A DNA stretch of 64,000 nt from NCBI GenBank assembly GCA_947457615.1, contig CANGWK010000013.1, positions 1 to 64,000 on the forward strand, given 5' to 3'. How positions within the stretch are numbered: position 1 is the stretch's first letter; every line of letters begins with the position of its first letter. The notes below the pieces were generated by a model. It saw nothing but the letters and a program-made list of their open reading frames with translations, was not told where the DNA came from and searched no databases. The DNA is from Flavobacteriaceae bacterium. GTDB taxonomy: Bacteria; Bacteroidota; Bacteroidia; Flavobacteriales; Flavobacteriaceae. Shown one piece after another: positions 28,550 through 38,077 of this stretch. The position numbers were made by a program, and so were the translations under genes.

Positions 28550-30040
28550 TTACTCTTCTGAAAACCAATTGGCTACCATTTCTTTTTCAGAATTTACAGC
28601 GTTTACATGAGTAAATTCGTTTGTTTTACTATTATAAAGATAGTCGTTTTGCAACTCTTTATGATTATTAGCTAATTCACTAATACTTTGACAAACAAAT
28701 TCAATCTCCTCATTTGTTGTAGTAGGATGAAATGACATTCGAATCCAACCCGGTTTTTTTATCAAATCTCCAGAGATAATTTGGCAAACTAAATCGTTGG
28801 AAGTTTCTTGGTCAACATGAAGTAAATGATGACCATAAGTTCCTGCACAACTGCAACCTCCACGAGTTTGAATCCCGAATTTGTCATTCAATATTTTAAC
28901 CCCTAAATTAAAGTGTAGGTCTTTTATATAAAATGAAATAACCCCCAATCTATCTTGGTGCTCTTGAGCTAATATAACGAGATTTGGATTTGTACCTAAA
29001 GCTTCAAAAACGTATTCTACTAACTCGTGTTCACGATTTAGAATATTGTCAATCCCCATTTTTTCTTTCAGCTGTATTGCCAAAGCAGTTTTAATAACTT
29101 GAAGAAAACCCGGAGTTCCACCATCTTCCCTATCTTCGATATTTTCAATGTATTTATGATCTCCCCAAGGATTAGTCCAACTAACGGTTCCGCCGCCAGG
29201 GCAATCGGGAACATTGTTTTTGTATAAATTTTTATTAAAAACTAAAACACCCGAAGTACCAGGACCACCAAGAAATTTATGAGGCGAAAAGAAAATAGCA
29301 TCCAAATAACTTTCAGAATCTTTAGGGTGCATATTAATTGGTACATAGGGTCCGGAACAAGCAAAATCTACAAAGCAAACGCCATTGTTTTGGTGCATTA
29401 ATTTGGCTACTTCATGGTAGGGAGTTTTAATTCCGGTTACGTTAGAGCACGAAGTAATTGAAGCAATTTTAAAACTTCGATCTTTATATTTTTCTAATAA
29501 AATCAATAAATTTTCTAATGAAAAGAGCCCATTTTTATCCGCAGGAATTACAACTACATCCGCCATAGTTTCAAGCCAAGAGGTTTGATTGGAATGGTGT
29601 TCCATATGGGAAATAAAAACAATAGGTTTTAATTCTTTAGGGATATTAGTGTATTCTTTTAGATTTTCAGGAATTTTCAGACCTAAAATACGTTGGAATT
29701 TATTAATAACACCAGTCATTCCGGTGCCAGTATTAATTAAAATATCATCATCAGTTGCGTTAATGTGTTTTTTAATAATATGTTTCGCTTCATGGTATGC
29801 CATAGTCATAGCTGTTCCAGAAACTGTAGTTTCAGTATGCGTATTGGCAACAAAAGGACCGAACTGGTTGATCAATTTTTCTTCAATCGGGCGGTACAAA
29901 CGACCACTCGCTGTCCAATCGGTATAGATAATTTTCTTCTTTCCGAATGGGGTTTCAAATTCTTGATCAATTCCTATAATATTATTTCTAAATTGTTGAA
30001 AATAGATTTCTAATTCAGAAGTGGTTTCGACAGTATTCAT
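28550..30040 (-). CDS. aminotransferase class V-fold PLP enzyme (cysteine desulfurase-like)
   Basis: PLP-dependent enzyme of 496 residues, longer than IscS/SufS (about 400). The PLP lysine is in FFSPHKFLGGPGTSGVLVF near residues 251-269, and SHMEHHSNQTSWLE near 145-158 holds the His that stacks on the cofactor. The TRGGCSCAGTYGHHLL segment near 392-407 carries cysteines in the place of the desulfurase active-site loop. Which substrate it uses is unknown; a cysteine or selenocysteine lyase role is possible. It has its own promoter and runs away from the S41 peptidase gene upstream. Confidence 0.85.
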   Translation of the reverse strand: MNTVETTSELEIYFQQFRNNIIGIDQEFETPFGKKKIIYTDWTASGRLYRPIEEKLINQFGPFVANTHTETTVSGTAMTMAYHEAKHIIKKHINATDDDILINTGTGMTGVINKFQRILGLKIPENLKEYTNIPKELKPIVFISHMEHHSNQTSWLETMADVVVIPADKNGLFSLENLLILLEKYKDRSFKIASITSCSNVTGIKTPYHEVAKLMHQNNGVCFVDFACSGPYVPINMHPKDSESYLDAIFFSPHKFLGGPGTSGVLVFNKNLYKNNVPDCPGGGTVSWTNPWGDHKYIENIEDREDGGTPGFLQVIKTALAIQLKEKMGIDNILNREHELVEYVFEALGTNPNLVILAQEHQDRLGVISFYIKDLHFNLGVKILNDKFGIQTRGGCSCAGTYGHHLLHVDQETSNDLVCQIISGDLIKKPGWIRMSFHPTTTNEEIEFVCQSISELANNHKELQNDYLYNSKTNEFTHVNAVNSEKEMVANWFSEE

Positions 30041-30057
30041 TACTTATTATTTGAGTT

Positions 30058-30065
30058 CAAATATA
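30058..30065 (-). promoter_or_regulatory. -7 promoter element for the class V aminotransferase
   Basis: On the minus strand it reads TATATTTG, 17 bases upstream of the start codon. Confidence 0.6.
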
Positions 30066-30071
30066 AGAATA

Positions 30072-31667
30072 TTAAAGATTATTTTTTAAATTGTTATCTT
30101 TAATTATCCAATCCATTTCAGGATCTTTATTTTCTAACTTATCGGAAAGGGTTGGGATAATTTCTTTGTCAGGATAAATTCCGTGACCAATAACTTCGGA
30201 TTGGTTAGTAGTTTTTATATCCATTAAACCGATTCGCAAGGGTAATTTAGAATTTGGAAGCTTAAGTATTGGTAGTAATCCGGCTACAGTGGAATTAAAT
30301 CCCCCACCTGTTTCTTCGCCAACAAAAGTTATATTTTTATTAGACTTTAAACTAGAAGCTAGCAAACAGGAAGCCGAAAAACTACCACCATTAATAATAA
30401 TATAAACCTTGCCAGAAAAATGATTGGGATTACACTTCCTTTTTTTTGATCCTACTAAAGAATAAGAAAAAACTTTTTCATTATTTTTCTCAGTTCGCAA
30501 TGTGGAAAACCCCATATAAAAAGGATAAAAAGCAGCTGCAAAAGGATATATAATTTTTGGAATTTTATCAAATAAACCTAGTTTCCAAAGGCTGGTTTTG
30601 GAAGTTACAATAGCACTTTGCAACATTACAAAATCCTTATCAGTCAAATAGGAGTATAATTCTACCGCTTCTGCTACCCTTCCTCCTGGATTGTTCCTTA
30701 AATCGAGAATTAAGGTTTTAATCTCTTTTTGTTTTAATGTTGAAAAAATCTCTTTGTAACCCTTTCTGAAATTTCCTTTAGAGAAATCTTTCACCTTCAA
30801 AATAGCAATACTACTATCTTTTAAAACAAAACTTAAGTTTTTGCTGTAGGATTTAGATATAGGATCGTAACCATAAATTCGCTGTTTCTTTTTATTCTCT
30901 TTAATAGGTTTTAGCTTAGGTGAAGCAGAAAAAGCAGTTTTTACTTTAAGTTTTTTTTCTAAAATTTGACGATGTATTACACATCTTATTAGCGAATCGT
31001 TTTGTTTAAAAACATAGGCCAAACTATCATTAACTCCCATTTCATTAGTAAAGTAAGTTGAAAATCTTTTAGAAAACCCACGGGATAAATAAGTAGTATT
31101 ATAGCCATCGGAAGAATACGTATTTCGGTATTTATTATAAATATTTTGAGGAGGAACCTGGTTAATACTGATTACTTCTGCACCAGCAACAATTGCTTTT
31201 ATACTTGACTTATTCTTTAATACATACAATTTATAATTAATCCATTCCAAATCAAATTGAGATAAAGGCCCGATTCCCAATTTAGTGAGTCGGGTTTGTT
31301 CTTTGGCTTCGATTTTTTTAAAAGGAGGTGATAAAAACATATGTCCTTGGTGAACTGATGCAACTAACGGACTTAGTAAAAAGAAAAACTCTTTGCTAGT
31401 TAATGGTTTATCAATAGCTAATCGAACGCTATCCAACTTTGTATTAAATTGTTCTTTAGAAATATAAGTATATAAACTTGGATGCAATTTTTCAAGTTTA
31501 TGTTGCACAAAATTTATATCAGCCAGTAATTTTTCTTTAGATATTGGCGTGTCTAATTTTTTATTATAATCTGCAACCGATGTACAACTTATTTGAAATA
31601 AAATAAAAAAATGTACTAGAAAAATAGTGTTTAAAATATTTTTATTCTTTTTGATTTTCAAATGCAT
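30072..31667 (-). CDS. S41 family peptidase (lipoprotein)
   Basis: Protein of 531 residues with an N-terminal hydrophobic segment ending in FQISC (Cys about 28), a likely lipobox. The C-terminal protease domain has the S41 landmarks: LILDLRNNPGGRVAEAVELY near 312-331 and the nucleophile Ser in INGGSFSASCLLASSL near 422-437, followed by FVGEETGGGFNSTVAG. The PDZ-like region lies in between but is poorly marked. It presumably trims or degrades periplasmic or surface proteins; the substrate is unknown. Confidence 0.88.
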   Translation of the reverse strand: MHLKIKKNKNILNTIFLVHFFILFQISCTSVADYNKKLDTPISKEKLLADINFVQHKLEKLHPSLYTYISKEQFNTKLDSVRLAIDKPLTSKEFFFLLSPLVASVHQGHMFLSPPFKKIEAKEQTRLTKLGIGPLSQFDLEWINYKLYVLKNKSSIKAIVAGAEVISINQVPPQNIYNKYRNTYSSDGYNTTYLSRGFSKRFSTYFTNEMGVNDSLAYVFKQNDSLIRCVIHRQILEKKLKVKTAFSASPKLKPIKENKKKQRIYGYDPISKSYSKNLSFVLKDSSIAILKVKDFSKGNFRKGYKEIFSTLKQKEIKTLILDLRNNPGGRVAEAVELYSYLTDKDFVMLQSAIVTSKTSLWKLGLFDKIPKIIYPFAAAFYPFYMGFSTLRTEKNNEKVFSYSLVGSKKRKCNPNHFSGKVYIIINGGSFSASCLLASSLKSNKNITFVGEETGGGFNSTVAGLLPILKLPNSKLPLRIGLMDIKTTNQSEVIGHGIYPDKEIIPTLSDKLENKDPEMDWIIKDNNLKNNL

Positions 31668-31687
31668 TATCCGTTTTTCTTAGATTT

Positions 31688-31695
31688 CAAATATA
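31688..31695 (-). promoter_or_regulatory. -7 promoter element for the S41 peptidase
   Basis: On the minus strand it reads TATATTTG, 20 bases upstream of the start codon. Confidence 0.6.
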
Positions 31696-31763
31696 GTATT
31701 TTAACGAAATTTAAAATACTACGATAAGAATATATTAACATTCTGAAACTTATGTTGTGAAAG

Positions 31764-31779
31764 TAAATTTGTATATTTG
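31764..31779 (+). promoter_or_regulatory. two consecutive -7 elements ahead of selO
   Basis: TAAATTTG (31764-31771) is directly followed by TATATTTG (31772-31779); both match TAnnTTTG. The second ends 24 bases before the ATG. Either could direct transcription. Confidence 0.5.
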
Positions 31780-31803
31780 AATTAGATATTCTTATATAAT
31801 ACA

Positions 31804-33369
31804 ATGCAATTAAAGTTAGAAAACACATTTACAAGCCAATTACCAGCAGATACTATTGAAACAAATGAAACAAGACAGGTAGTGAAAGCTTGTTTTTCTT
31901 ATGTATTTCCAAAAATTCCATCTAATCCCGAATTAATTCATGCTACCAAAGAAGTTGCTAAATTAATTGGGATTTCTCCAGAAGATATGGAAGGAGAAGA
32001 TTTTTTAAATTATTTTTCTGGAAAAAAAATCATACCCAATTCTAGACCTTATGCAATGAATTATGCTGGTCACCAGTTTGGAAATTGGGCAGGTCAATTA
32101 GGCGATGGGAGAGCAATTATACTGGCAGAAATAAAACATAAAGATAACATTTTTACCTTGCAACTAAAAGGAGCAGGAAGCACACCTTATTCGCGAAGAG
32201 CCGATGGTTTAGCAGTTTTGCGATCTTCAATAAGAGAGCATTTATGTAGTGAAGCTATGTTTCATTTGGGGGTACCAACTACTCGATCTTTATCCTTAAT
32301 CCTTTCGGGAGATCTAGTTTTGAGAGATGTTATGTACGATGGAAATCCTAATTATGAAAAGGGTGCTGTTGTTTGTAGGGTATCTCCTTCGTTTATCAGA
32401 TTTGGAAATTTCGAATTATTTTCTTCTCAAAATGATTTAGAAACTTTAAAAAAACTTACTAATTTCACAATAAAACAGTACTTTCCAGAGATTACCTCTA
32501 CAGGAAAAGAAAAATATTTGGATTTTTTCAAATCCGTTTCCAACAAAACTTTAGAAATGGTAGTTCATTGGCAACGAGTAGGCTTTGTTCACGGAGTTAT
32601 GAATACCGATAATATGTCCATTCTTGGATTAACAATAGACTATGGTCCTTATGGATGGCTGGAAGACTATAATTACAATTGGACTCCAAACACGACAGAC
32701 AGAGAATTTAAAAGATATCGATTTGAAAACCAACCTAATGTTGCGCAATGGAATTTATACCAATTAGCAAATGCTTTATATCCATTAATAGAGGAGACTC
32801 AACCATTAGAATTGATTCTTGGTGATTTTCAACAAATGTATCATTCCAAATATTTAGATATGATGCGGGCTAAGCTAGGATTAAAAAAAATGGTTCCAGA
32901 AGATGAAAAACTAATTGCTAGTTTAGAAAAAGTGTTACAACTTTCTGAAACGGATATGACTATTTTTTTTAGAGAAATAAGTTGGGTAAAGAAAAATAGC
33001 TCTTCTGAAATTTGTATTTCAACAATTAACAATGCCTTTTATAAACCCGAGGAAATAGAAGGAGAAATTCTTAAATCTTGGTATAATTGGTTTGATAAAT
33101 ATACGATCCGATTACAACTTGAAGAACTATCGGACAAGGAACGTAAAATTAACATGAATAGAGTTAATCCTAAATATGTTTTACGAAATTACATGGCACA
33201 ACTAGCTATAGATGCAGCAGAAATGGAAGACTATTCCATCTTAAAAGAATTACAAGAGTTACTAAAAAACCCTTATGAAGAGCAACTAGAATTTAGTAAT
33301 TGGTATGCCAAAAGACCCGACTGGGCAAGAGATAAAATAGGTTGTTCTATGTTATCTTGCAGTTCGTAA
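31804..33369 (+). CDS. selO: protein adenylyltransferase SelO (YdiU family)
   Basis: Pseudokinase-fold AMP transferase of 521 residues. Family motifs are PYAMNYAGHQFGNWAGQLGD near 81-100, LKGAGSTPYSRRADGLAVLR near 121-140 and VHGVMNTDNMSILGLTIDYG near 263-282, which holds the metal-binding Asn and Asp. The C-terminus ends SCSS: Cys stands where eukaryotic SelO has selenocysteine. The family transfers AMP to Ser, Thr or Tyr of proteins and is linked to oxidative stress. The gene stands alone and converges with glmM. Confidence 0.94.
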   Translation: MQLKLENTFTSQLPADTIETNETRQVVKACFSYVFPKIPSNPELIHATKEVAKLIGISPEDMEGEDFLNYFSGKKIIPNSRPYAMNYAGHQFGNWAGQLGDGRAIILAEIKHKDNIFTLQLKGAGSTPYSRRADGLAVLRSSIREHLCSEAMFHLGVPTTRSLSLILSGDLVLRDVMYDGNPNYEKGAVVCRVSPSFIRFGNFELFSSQNDLETLKKLTNFTIKQYFPEITSTGKEKYLDFFKSVSNKTLEMVVHWQRVGFVHGVMNTDNMSILGLTIDYGPYGWLEDYNYNWTPNTTDREFKRYRFENQPNVAQWNLYQLANALYPLIEETQPLELILGDFQQMYHSKYLDMMRAKLGLKKMVPEDEKLIASLEKVLQLSETDMTIFFREISWVKKNSSSEICISTINNAFYKPEEIEGEILKSWYNWFDKYTIRLQLEELSDKERKINMNRVNPKYVLRNYMAQLAIDAAEMEDYSILKELQELLKNPYEEQLEFSNWYAKRPDWARDKIGCSMLSCSS

Positions 33370-33383
33370 ATTAAGTTCTTTCT

Positions 33384-34772
33384 TTAAATTTTAGCAATAC
33401 TTTTTATTTCTTCAATAATTCTAATTGCTAAAACATCTGCTTCAACTTGTGTTGGAGCTTCTGTATAGATACGAATTATTGGTTCTGTATTGGATTTTCT
33501 TAAATGAACCCATTCTGTTGCAAAATCAATTTTCACTCCATCAATAGTTGTAATGTCCTCATTTTTATATTTTTCGGTCATGGCAACCAAAATAGCATCC
33601 ACATCTATTTGCGGAGTTAATTCTATTTTATTTTTACTCATATAATATTGAGGATAACTTGCTCTCAATTCGGCAACAGTACAATCTAAACTTGCTAAAT
33701 GTGTTAAGAATAAAGCCACACCAACTAAACTATCTCTGCCATAATGGGATTCTGGATATATAATTCCGCCGTTTCCTTCACCGCCAATAATAGCATTTGT
33801 TTCTTTCATCAAGGCAACTACGTTTACTTCGCCAACGGCACTTGCTTTATAATTTCCATTATGCTTGTTAGTAATATCTTTCAAAGCACGAGAAGAACTC
33901 ATATTAGAAACTGTATTTCCTGGTGTTTTACTTAATACATAATCGGCACAAGCCACTAAAGTATATTCTTCGCCAAACATTTCACCATCGTTAGAAATGA
34001 AAGCCAAACGATCTACATCTGGATCAACTACAATACCAAAATCGGCCTTTTCTTCTACAACTAATTTGCAAATATCTCCTAAATGTTCTTTAAGAGGTTC
34101 TGGATTATGCGGAAATTGACCGTTAGGTTCGCAGTATAATTTTACGCACTCTACTCCCATCAATTCTAATAACTTCGGAATAATAATACCCCCTGAAGAA
34201 TTCACACCATCCAATACAACTTTAAATTTTCTTTTAGCTACAGCTTCTGCATCTACTAAAGGTAAATTTAAAACTTCATCAATATGAATATCCATGTAGG
34301 CATCGTTAATTGTAATTTCACCTAAAGAATCAACATCTACAAAATCAAAAGCTTCAGATTCGGCAATTTCCAAAATCAATTCGCCTTCTTTTCCGCTAAG
34401 AAATTCACCTTTAGAATTCAATAATTTTAAAGCATTCCATTGTTTTGGATTGTGAGAAGCAGTTAATATTATTCCTCCATCAGCATTCTCTAACGGCACA
34501 GCAATTTCAACTGTTGGTGTAGTAGAAAGACCTAGATCTATTATATCAATACCTAAACCTAATAGTGTGTTTATGACCAAGTTATGAATCATAGGTCCAG
34601 AAATTCTTGCATCACGGCCAATCACTACTTTAAGCCTTTCGTTACTTGAATTTTGCTTTAAGAAAGTTCCATACGCAGAAGCAAATTTTACAGCATCTAC
34701 TGGAGTTAAATTATCTCCAACTTTTCCACCTATAGTTCCACGAATTCCAGATATTGATTTTATTAAAGTCAT
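33384..34772 (-). CDS. glmM: phosphoglucosamine mutase
   Basis: Phosphohexomutase of 462 residues. The phosphoserine loop ILTASHNPKQWNALK lies near 98-112, the metal-binding loop DPDVDRLAF near 249-257, the sugar-binding GEGNGGIIYPE near 333-343 and the phosphate-binding RKSNTEPIIRIYTEA near 429-443. It converts glucosamine-6-phosphate to glucosamine-1-phosphate for peptidoglycan precursors. GlmM and phosphomannomutase are hard to separate by eye, but the general architecture and the single copy here favour GlmM. A 5' leader hairpin lies between promoter and start. Confidence 0.9.
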   Translation of the reverse strand: MTLIKSISGIRGTIGGKVGDNLTPVDAVKFASAYGTFLKQNSSNERLKVVIGRDARISGPMIHNLVINTLLGLGIDIIDLGLSTTPTVEIAVPLENADGGIILTASHNPKQWNALKLLNSKGEFLSGKEGELILEIAESEAFDFVDVDSLGEITINDAYMDIHIDEVLNLPLVDAEAVAKRKFKVVLDGVNSSGGIIIPKLLELMGVECVKLYCEPNGQFPHNPEPLKEHLGDICKLVVEEKADFGIVVDPDVDRLAFISNDGEMFGEEYTLVACADYVLSKTPGNTVSNMSSSRALKDITNKHNGNYKASAVGEVNVVALMKETNAIIGGEGNGGIIYPESHYGRDSLVGVALFLTHLASLDCTVAELRASYPQYYMSKNKIELTPQIDVDAILVAMTEKYKNEDITTIDGVKIDFATEWVHLRKSNTEPIIRIYTEAPTQVEADVLAIRIIEEIKSIAKI

Positions 34773-34796
34773 TTTATTAGTTTAAAAGGTTATAAG

Positions 34797-34821
34797 TTTA
34801 AGGAGTTTAGCACTCCTTAAA
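34797..34821 (-). promoter_or_regulatory. hairpin in the glmM 5' leader
   Basis: A perfect 10-bp stem, TTTAAGGAGT (34797-34806) with ACTCCTTAAA (34812-34821) and a 5-base loop, sits between the -7 element and the glmM start. No T tract follows on the minus strand, so it is not a standard terminator. It may stabilise or regulate the leader RNA. Confidence 0.5.
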
Positions 34822-34822
34822 A

Positions 34823-34838
34823 TACATTTGCAAATATA
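34823..34838. promoter_or_regulatory. back-to-back -7 elements (glmM and phosphodiesterase directions)
   Basis: TACATTTG on the plus strand (34823-34830) abuts TATATTTG on the minus strand (34831-34838). Together they form the partial palindrome TACATTTGCAAATATA. The minus element fits glmM; the plus element would be 74 bases ahead of the ACP phosphodiesterase gene. Confidence 0.5.
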
Positions 34839-34904
34839 GGTATTCTTACAATTTATTGAAAAGGAAAAATTCTATATTTACAAAACAAAAATTTAAAAAA
34901 ATAA

Positions 34905-35492
34905 ATGAATTTCTTAGCGCATATTTATCTTTCTGGCACTAACGATTTTATTAAAATTGGAAATTTTATGGCAGACAGTATTCATGGTAAGCGCTATTTA
35001 GAATATTCGGGCGACTTACAGAAAGGGATTTTGTTGCACCGTTATATTGATACTTTCACTGATGCGCATCCTATTTATAGAAAAAGCAAACATCGATTAC
35101 ATGAAAAATATGGTCATTATGCTGGGGTGATTATGGATATAGTTTACGATCATTTTTTAGCTAAAAATTGGAGTTCTTATTTTAATGAAAATTTAGAAGT
35201 TTATTGCAATAAATTTTATTCGTTAATGCAGAAAAATTATGATATTCTAACACCTAAAACACAAAACCTTTTACCTTATATGATTGATCAAAATTGGTTG
35301 GTTAAATACGCCAGTTTAGAAGGGTTAGAAATAATATTATTTCAAATGGATTACCGAACCAAACATAGAGTAAATATGCAGGAAGCAATTGTAGAAGTTA
35401 AGATTTTTTACACCGAATTAGAAACAGAATTCACGCTATTTTTTCAAGAATTGCAATTACATTGCCAACAAAAATTACAAGAATTAGCATGA
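34905..35492 (+). CDS. acyl carrier protein phosphodiesterase-like protein
   Basis: Protein of 195 residues starting MNFLAHIYLSGTNDFIKIGNFMADSI, the usual N-terminus of the AcpH (ACP phosphodiesterase) family. GILLHRYIDTFTDAHP near 43-58 and GVIMDIVYDHFLAKNW near 73-88 carry conserved His and Asp residues of an HD-like metal site. AcpH removes phosphopantetheine from holo-ACP in E. coli. The stop overlaps the next start codon (ATGA). Confidence 0.88.
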   Translation: MNFLAHIYLSGTNDFIKIGNFMADSIHGKRYLEYSGDLQKGILLHRYIDTFTDAHPIYRKSKHRLHEKYGHYAGVIMDIVYDHFLAKNWSSYFNENLEVYCNKFYSLMQKNYDILTPKTQNLLPYMIDQNWLVKYASLEGLEIILFQMDYRTKHRVNMQEAIVEVKIFYTELETEFTLFFQELQLHCQQKLQELA

Positions 35493-36157
35493 CATTTATT
35501 AAAAATTTAGAAACCGAACTTTGCTTGAATTCCAATCCAGAAATAGCGATTTCGATGCAGAACTACATGAAGAATAATTTTTTATTTTTAGGAATAAAAA
35601 CGGATATCCGAAGAGCTATTTTAAAAAATAATTATCATAAGCATCAAGATGAAGTTCAAAATAATTTTAGAAGTATTAGTTGGGAATTATTTCAAAAAAA
35701 AGAACGTGAATTTCACCAATGCGCAATTGATATATTAGTTAAAGAAATAAAGAAAAAATATGTTTTAGAGGATATCCAACTTATTGAAAAATTATTAACA
35801 TCCAATTCCTGGTGGGACTCTGTAGACACCATTGCAAAATATATATTAGGCGGTTATTTGAATAAATTTCCTAACGAAATACTAACTATAGTAGAACGTT
35901 TTTCTAATTCTGAAAACTTATGGCTGAAACGATCTGCAATTATTTTTCAATTGAGTTATAAAGAAAAGACAAATTTTGATTTGCTTAAATCAGAATGTGA
36001 AAAACACAAAGATTCAAAGGAATTCTTTATTCAAAAAGCCATTGGCTGGGCATTGCGTGATTATAGTCGCTTTAATCCTGATGGGGTTTTGGAATTTGTA
36101 AATTCAACTAAATTAAAACCTTTGAGTAAGCGAGAGGCTTTGCGAAATATAAAATAG
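35489..36157 (+). CDS. DNA alkylation repair protein (AlkD-like, HEAT repeats)
   Basis: Protein of 222 residues from the ATG at 35489, which overlaps the preceding stop; the frame is open from 35462 but coupling favours the later start. It is helical and HEAT-like. The segment NSWWDSVDTIAKYILGGYL near 108-126 and the Trp/Arg-rich FIQKAIGWALRDYSRFNPDG near 180-199 are characteristic of AlkD-type glycosylases, which excise 3- and 7-alkylpurines without base flipping. Activity here is inferred. Confidence 0.88.
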   Translation: MTFIKNLETELCLNSNPEIAISMQNYMKNNFLFLGIKTDIRRAILKNNYHKHQDEVQNNFRSISWELFQKKEREFHQCAIDILVKEIKKKYVLEDIQLIEKLLTSNSWWDSVDTIAKYILGGYLNKFPNEILTIVERFSNSENLWLKRSAIIFQLSYKEKTNFDLLKSECEKHKDSKEFFIQKAIGWALRDYSRFNPDGVLEFVNSTKLKPLSKREALRNIK

Positions 36158-36159
36158 CT

Positions 36160-36167
36160 TATATTTG
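36160..36167 (+). promoter_or_regulatory. -7 promoter element for the chloride channel gene
   Basis: TATATTTG lies 23 bases before the ATG, just after the stop of the upstream gene. Confidence 0.55.
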
Positions 36168-36190
36168 TTATCTTTTGAAAGTATTCCAAA

Positions 36191-38011
36191 ATGTCTAATC
36201 GTAAATCTGTTTCAATACAATTATTTTTCCGACGAATTGCTAGACGGTTAGAAGCGGTATTTTTTTTAGCAAAAACCATTCTATCCGAGAGAAACTTCAT
36301 TTACCTATCCAGTGTTGCCGTTGCCATATCCTGTGCCTTAGCAGTGATTATTTTAAAGACTTTTGCTCACAATGTTTTTAAGTTTGCAAATTATGCAAAC
36401 GAGTATTTAAAGTTACCGTTTGCAAATAGTATTTTTCCTGTAATAGGAATTTTGTTAACCGTTTTTGTAGTTAAGAAATTTTTAGATGGTTCTATTGAAA
36501 AAGGAAGCTCCCGAATATTATTTGCTGTGGCAAAAAAAGGAGGGATTTTACCAAAAAAGCAAATGTATGCCCAAATAATTACAAGTTCACTTACTGTTGG
36601 ATTAGGGGGATCTGCAGGATTAGAAAGCCCAATTACAATAACAGGCGCTGCTTTCGGGTCTAATTTTGCGCAAAAATATAAGTTATCCCAGAAAGACCGG
36701 ATTTTACTTTTGGCCTGCGGAGTTGCAGCCGGAATTGGTGCTGCCTTTAACGCTCCTATTGCCGGAGTACTTTTTGCAATTGAAGTGGTACTTACAGATG
36801 TTAGCATTTCAGCATTTATACCTATTATAATATCTGCTGCTACAGGCGCGTTAGTTACAGAAATAGTATTAAGCACAGACGTACTTTTAACTTTCAAACA
36901 AGACCTTACTTTTAATTTTCACAATACACCTTATTATATTTTATTAGGAATTTTAGCAGGATTAGTTTCTGTTTACCATGCTAGAAATTTCCGAAAAGTA
37001 GAACATTTTTTTAGCCGATTTAAAAACAACACGTACAAAAAAGCGCTATTTGGAGCAACTCTATTAGCTATATTGATTTTCTTTTTTCCAACACTTTTTG
37101 GAGAAGGTTATGAAAGCATTAAAACATTATCTACCGGACATCCGGAATCGATTTTAAATAATACCTTATTAGAAAATTACAAAAGTAAACCTTGGATTTT
37201 ATTAACCTTTGTAGGATTAATTGTATTACTTAAATCCTTTGCAACCGGTTTAACTTTAGGTTCTGGAGGTAACGGAGGGAACTTTGCTCCTTCCCTTTTT
37301 GTAGGTTCGTATTTAGGTTTTTTTGTTGCAAAAGCCATTCACTTATTGGGCATTTCTAACACATTACCAATTGCCAATTTCACTATTGTAGGTATGGCAG
37401 GAATCCTAAGCGGATTGTTTCATGCACCATTAACTGCAATTTTCTTAATTGGAGAGATAACTGGCGGTTATGACTTAATGGTTCCTTTAATGATTGTATC
37501 CTCAATAAGTTACGCTGTTTCTAAGCAATTTGACAATTATTCTATGGATGTTAAAGCATTAGCAGATCGTGGCGAAGTTTTTACTAGTGATAAAGATAAG
37601 AATATTCTGCAAAGCATAGACTTTTTAAAACTTGTAGATACAGAAGTAAAAACTACCTCAATTGAAAAATCCTTAGAAAATTTAGTTGAACATTTATCTA
37701 CAACCAACCAACAAATAATTCCTGTGATTGATGATAAAAATAAACTATTAGGCATCGTTGACTTTGAAGAAATTCGCTCAATTATTTTTAACACCTATAG
37801 AATTAAATTCACTTTGATAAGTGAAATTCTTTCGCAGTCAAAAGTAATTATTCATCATGATGACGGCATGGAGTTTATCATGCAAAAGTTTGAAACTTCC
37901 AACCAAACAGTTATTCCGGTTACTAAAAACGGAAAATTCTTTGGTTTAATTTATAAAATTAAAATTCTAGAAGCCTACAGAGAAAAGTTAAAAGAAATGA
38001 TAATTGAGTAA
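36191..38011 (+). CDS. CLC family chloride channel/transporter with CBS pair
   Basis: Membrane protein of 606 residues: a CLC domain (about residues 35-440) and two C-terminal CBS domains (about 480-600). Selectivity motifs are GGSAGLESP near 138-146 and GGNGGNFAPSLFVG near 359-372. The gating Glu of GxExP is kept (GLESP), which in characterised CLC proteins goes with proton coupling. The CBS pair suggests regulation by adenine nucleotides. It is not linked to its neighbours in function. Confidence 0.93.
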   Translation: MSNRKSVSIQLFFRRIARRLEAVFFLAKTILSERNFIYLSSVAVAISCALAVIILKTFAHNVFKFANYANEYLKLPFANSIFPVIGILLTVFVVKKFLDGSIEKGSSRILFAVAKKGGILPKKQMYAQIITSSLTVGLGGSAGLESPITITGAAFGSNFAQKYKLSQKDRILLLACGVAAGIGAAFNAPIAGVLFAIEVVLTDVSISAFIPIIISAATGALVTEIVLSTDVLLTFKQDLTFNFHNTPYYILLGILAGLVSVYHARNFRKVEHFFSRFKNNTYKKALFGATLLAILIFFFPTLFGEGYESIKTLSTGHPESILNNTLLENYKSKPWILLTFVGLIVLLKSFATGLTLGSGGNGGNFAPSLFVGSYLGFFVAKAIHLLGISNTLPIANFTIVGMAGILSGLFHAPLTAIFLIGEITGGYDLMVPLMIVSSISYAVSKQFDNYSMDVKALADRGEVFTSDKDKNILQSIDFLKLVDTEVKTTSIEKSLENLVEHLSTTNQQIIPVIDDKNKLLGIVDFEEIRSIIFNTYRIKFTLISEILSQSKVIIHHDDGMEFIMQKFETSNQTVIPVTKNGKFFGLIYKIKILEAYREKLKEMIIE

Positions 38012-38052
38012 ACAATTTATAATATACTATTTGATATTTGATATTTCAAGAC

Positions 38053-38060
38053 TATATTTG
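38053..38060 (+). promoter_or_regulatory. promoter of dnaX
   Basis: TATATTTG is a full -7 match 17 bases before the ATG, with TTG at 38031-38033 as a -33 element 19 bases upstream. Confidence 0.65.
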
Positions 38061-38077
38061 TAATCCAATAAATTTCT

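Noticed and set aside
33361..33369. In-frame selenocysteine decoding at the end of selO
   Set aside because: The codon at the key position is TGC (Cys) and the stop is TAA; no UGA or SECIS-like element is present.
36391..36897. Minus-strand frame of 168 residues inside the CLC gene
   Set aside because: Its composition (Ala, Ile, Pro) mirrors the complementary strand of membrane helices; no start signal or neighbour supports it.
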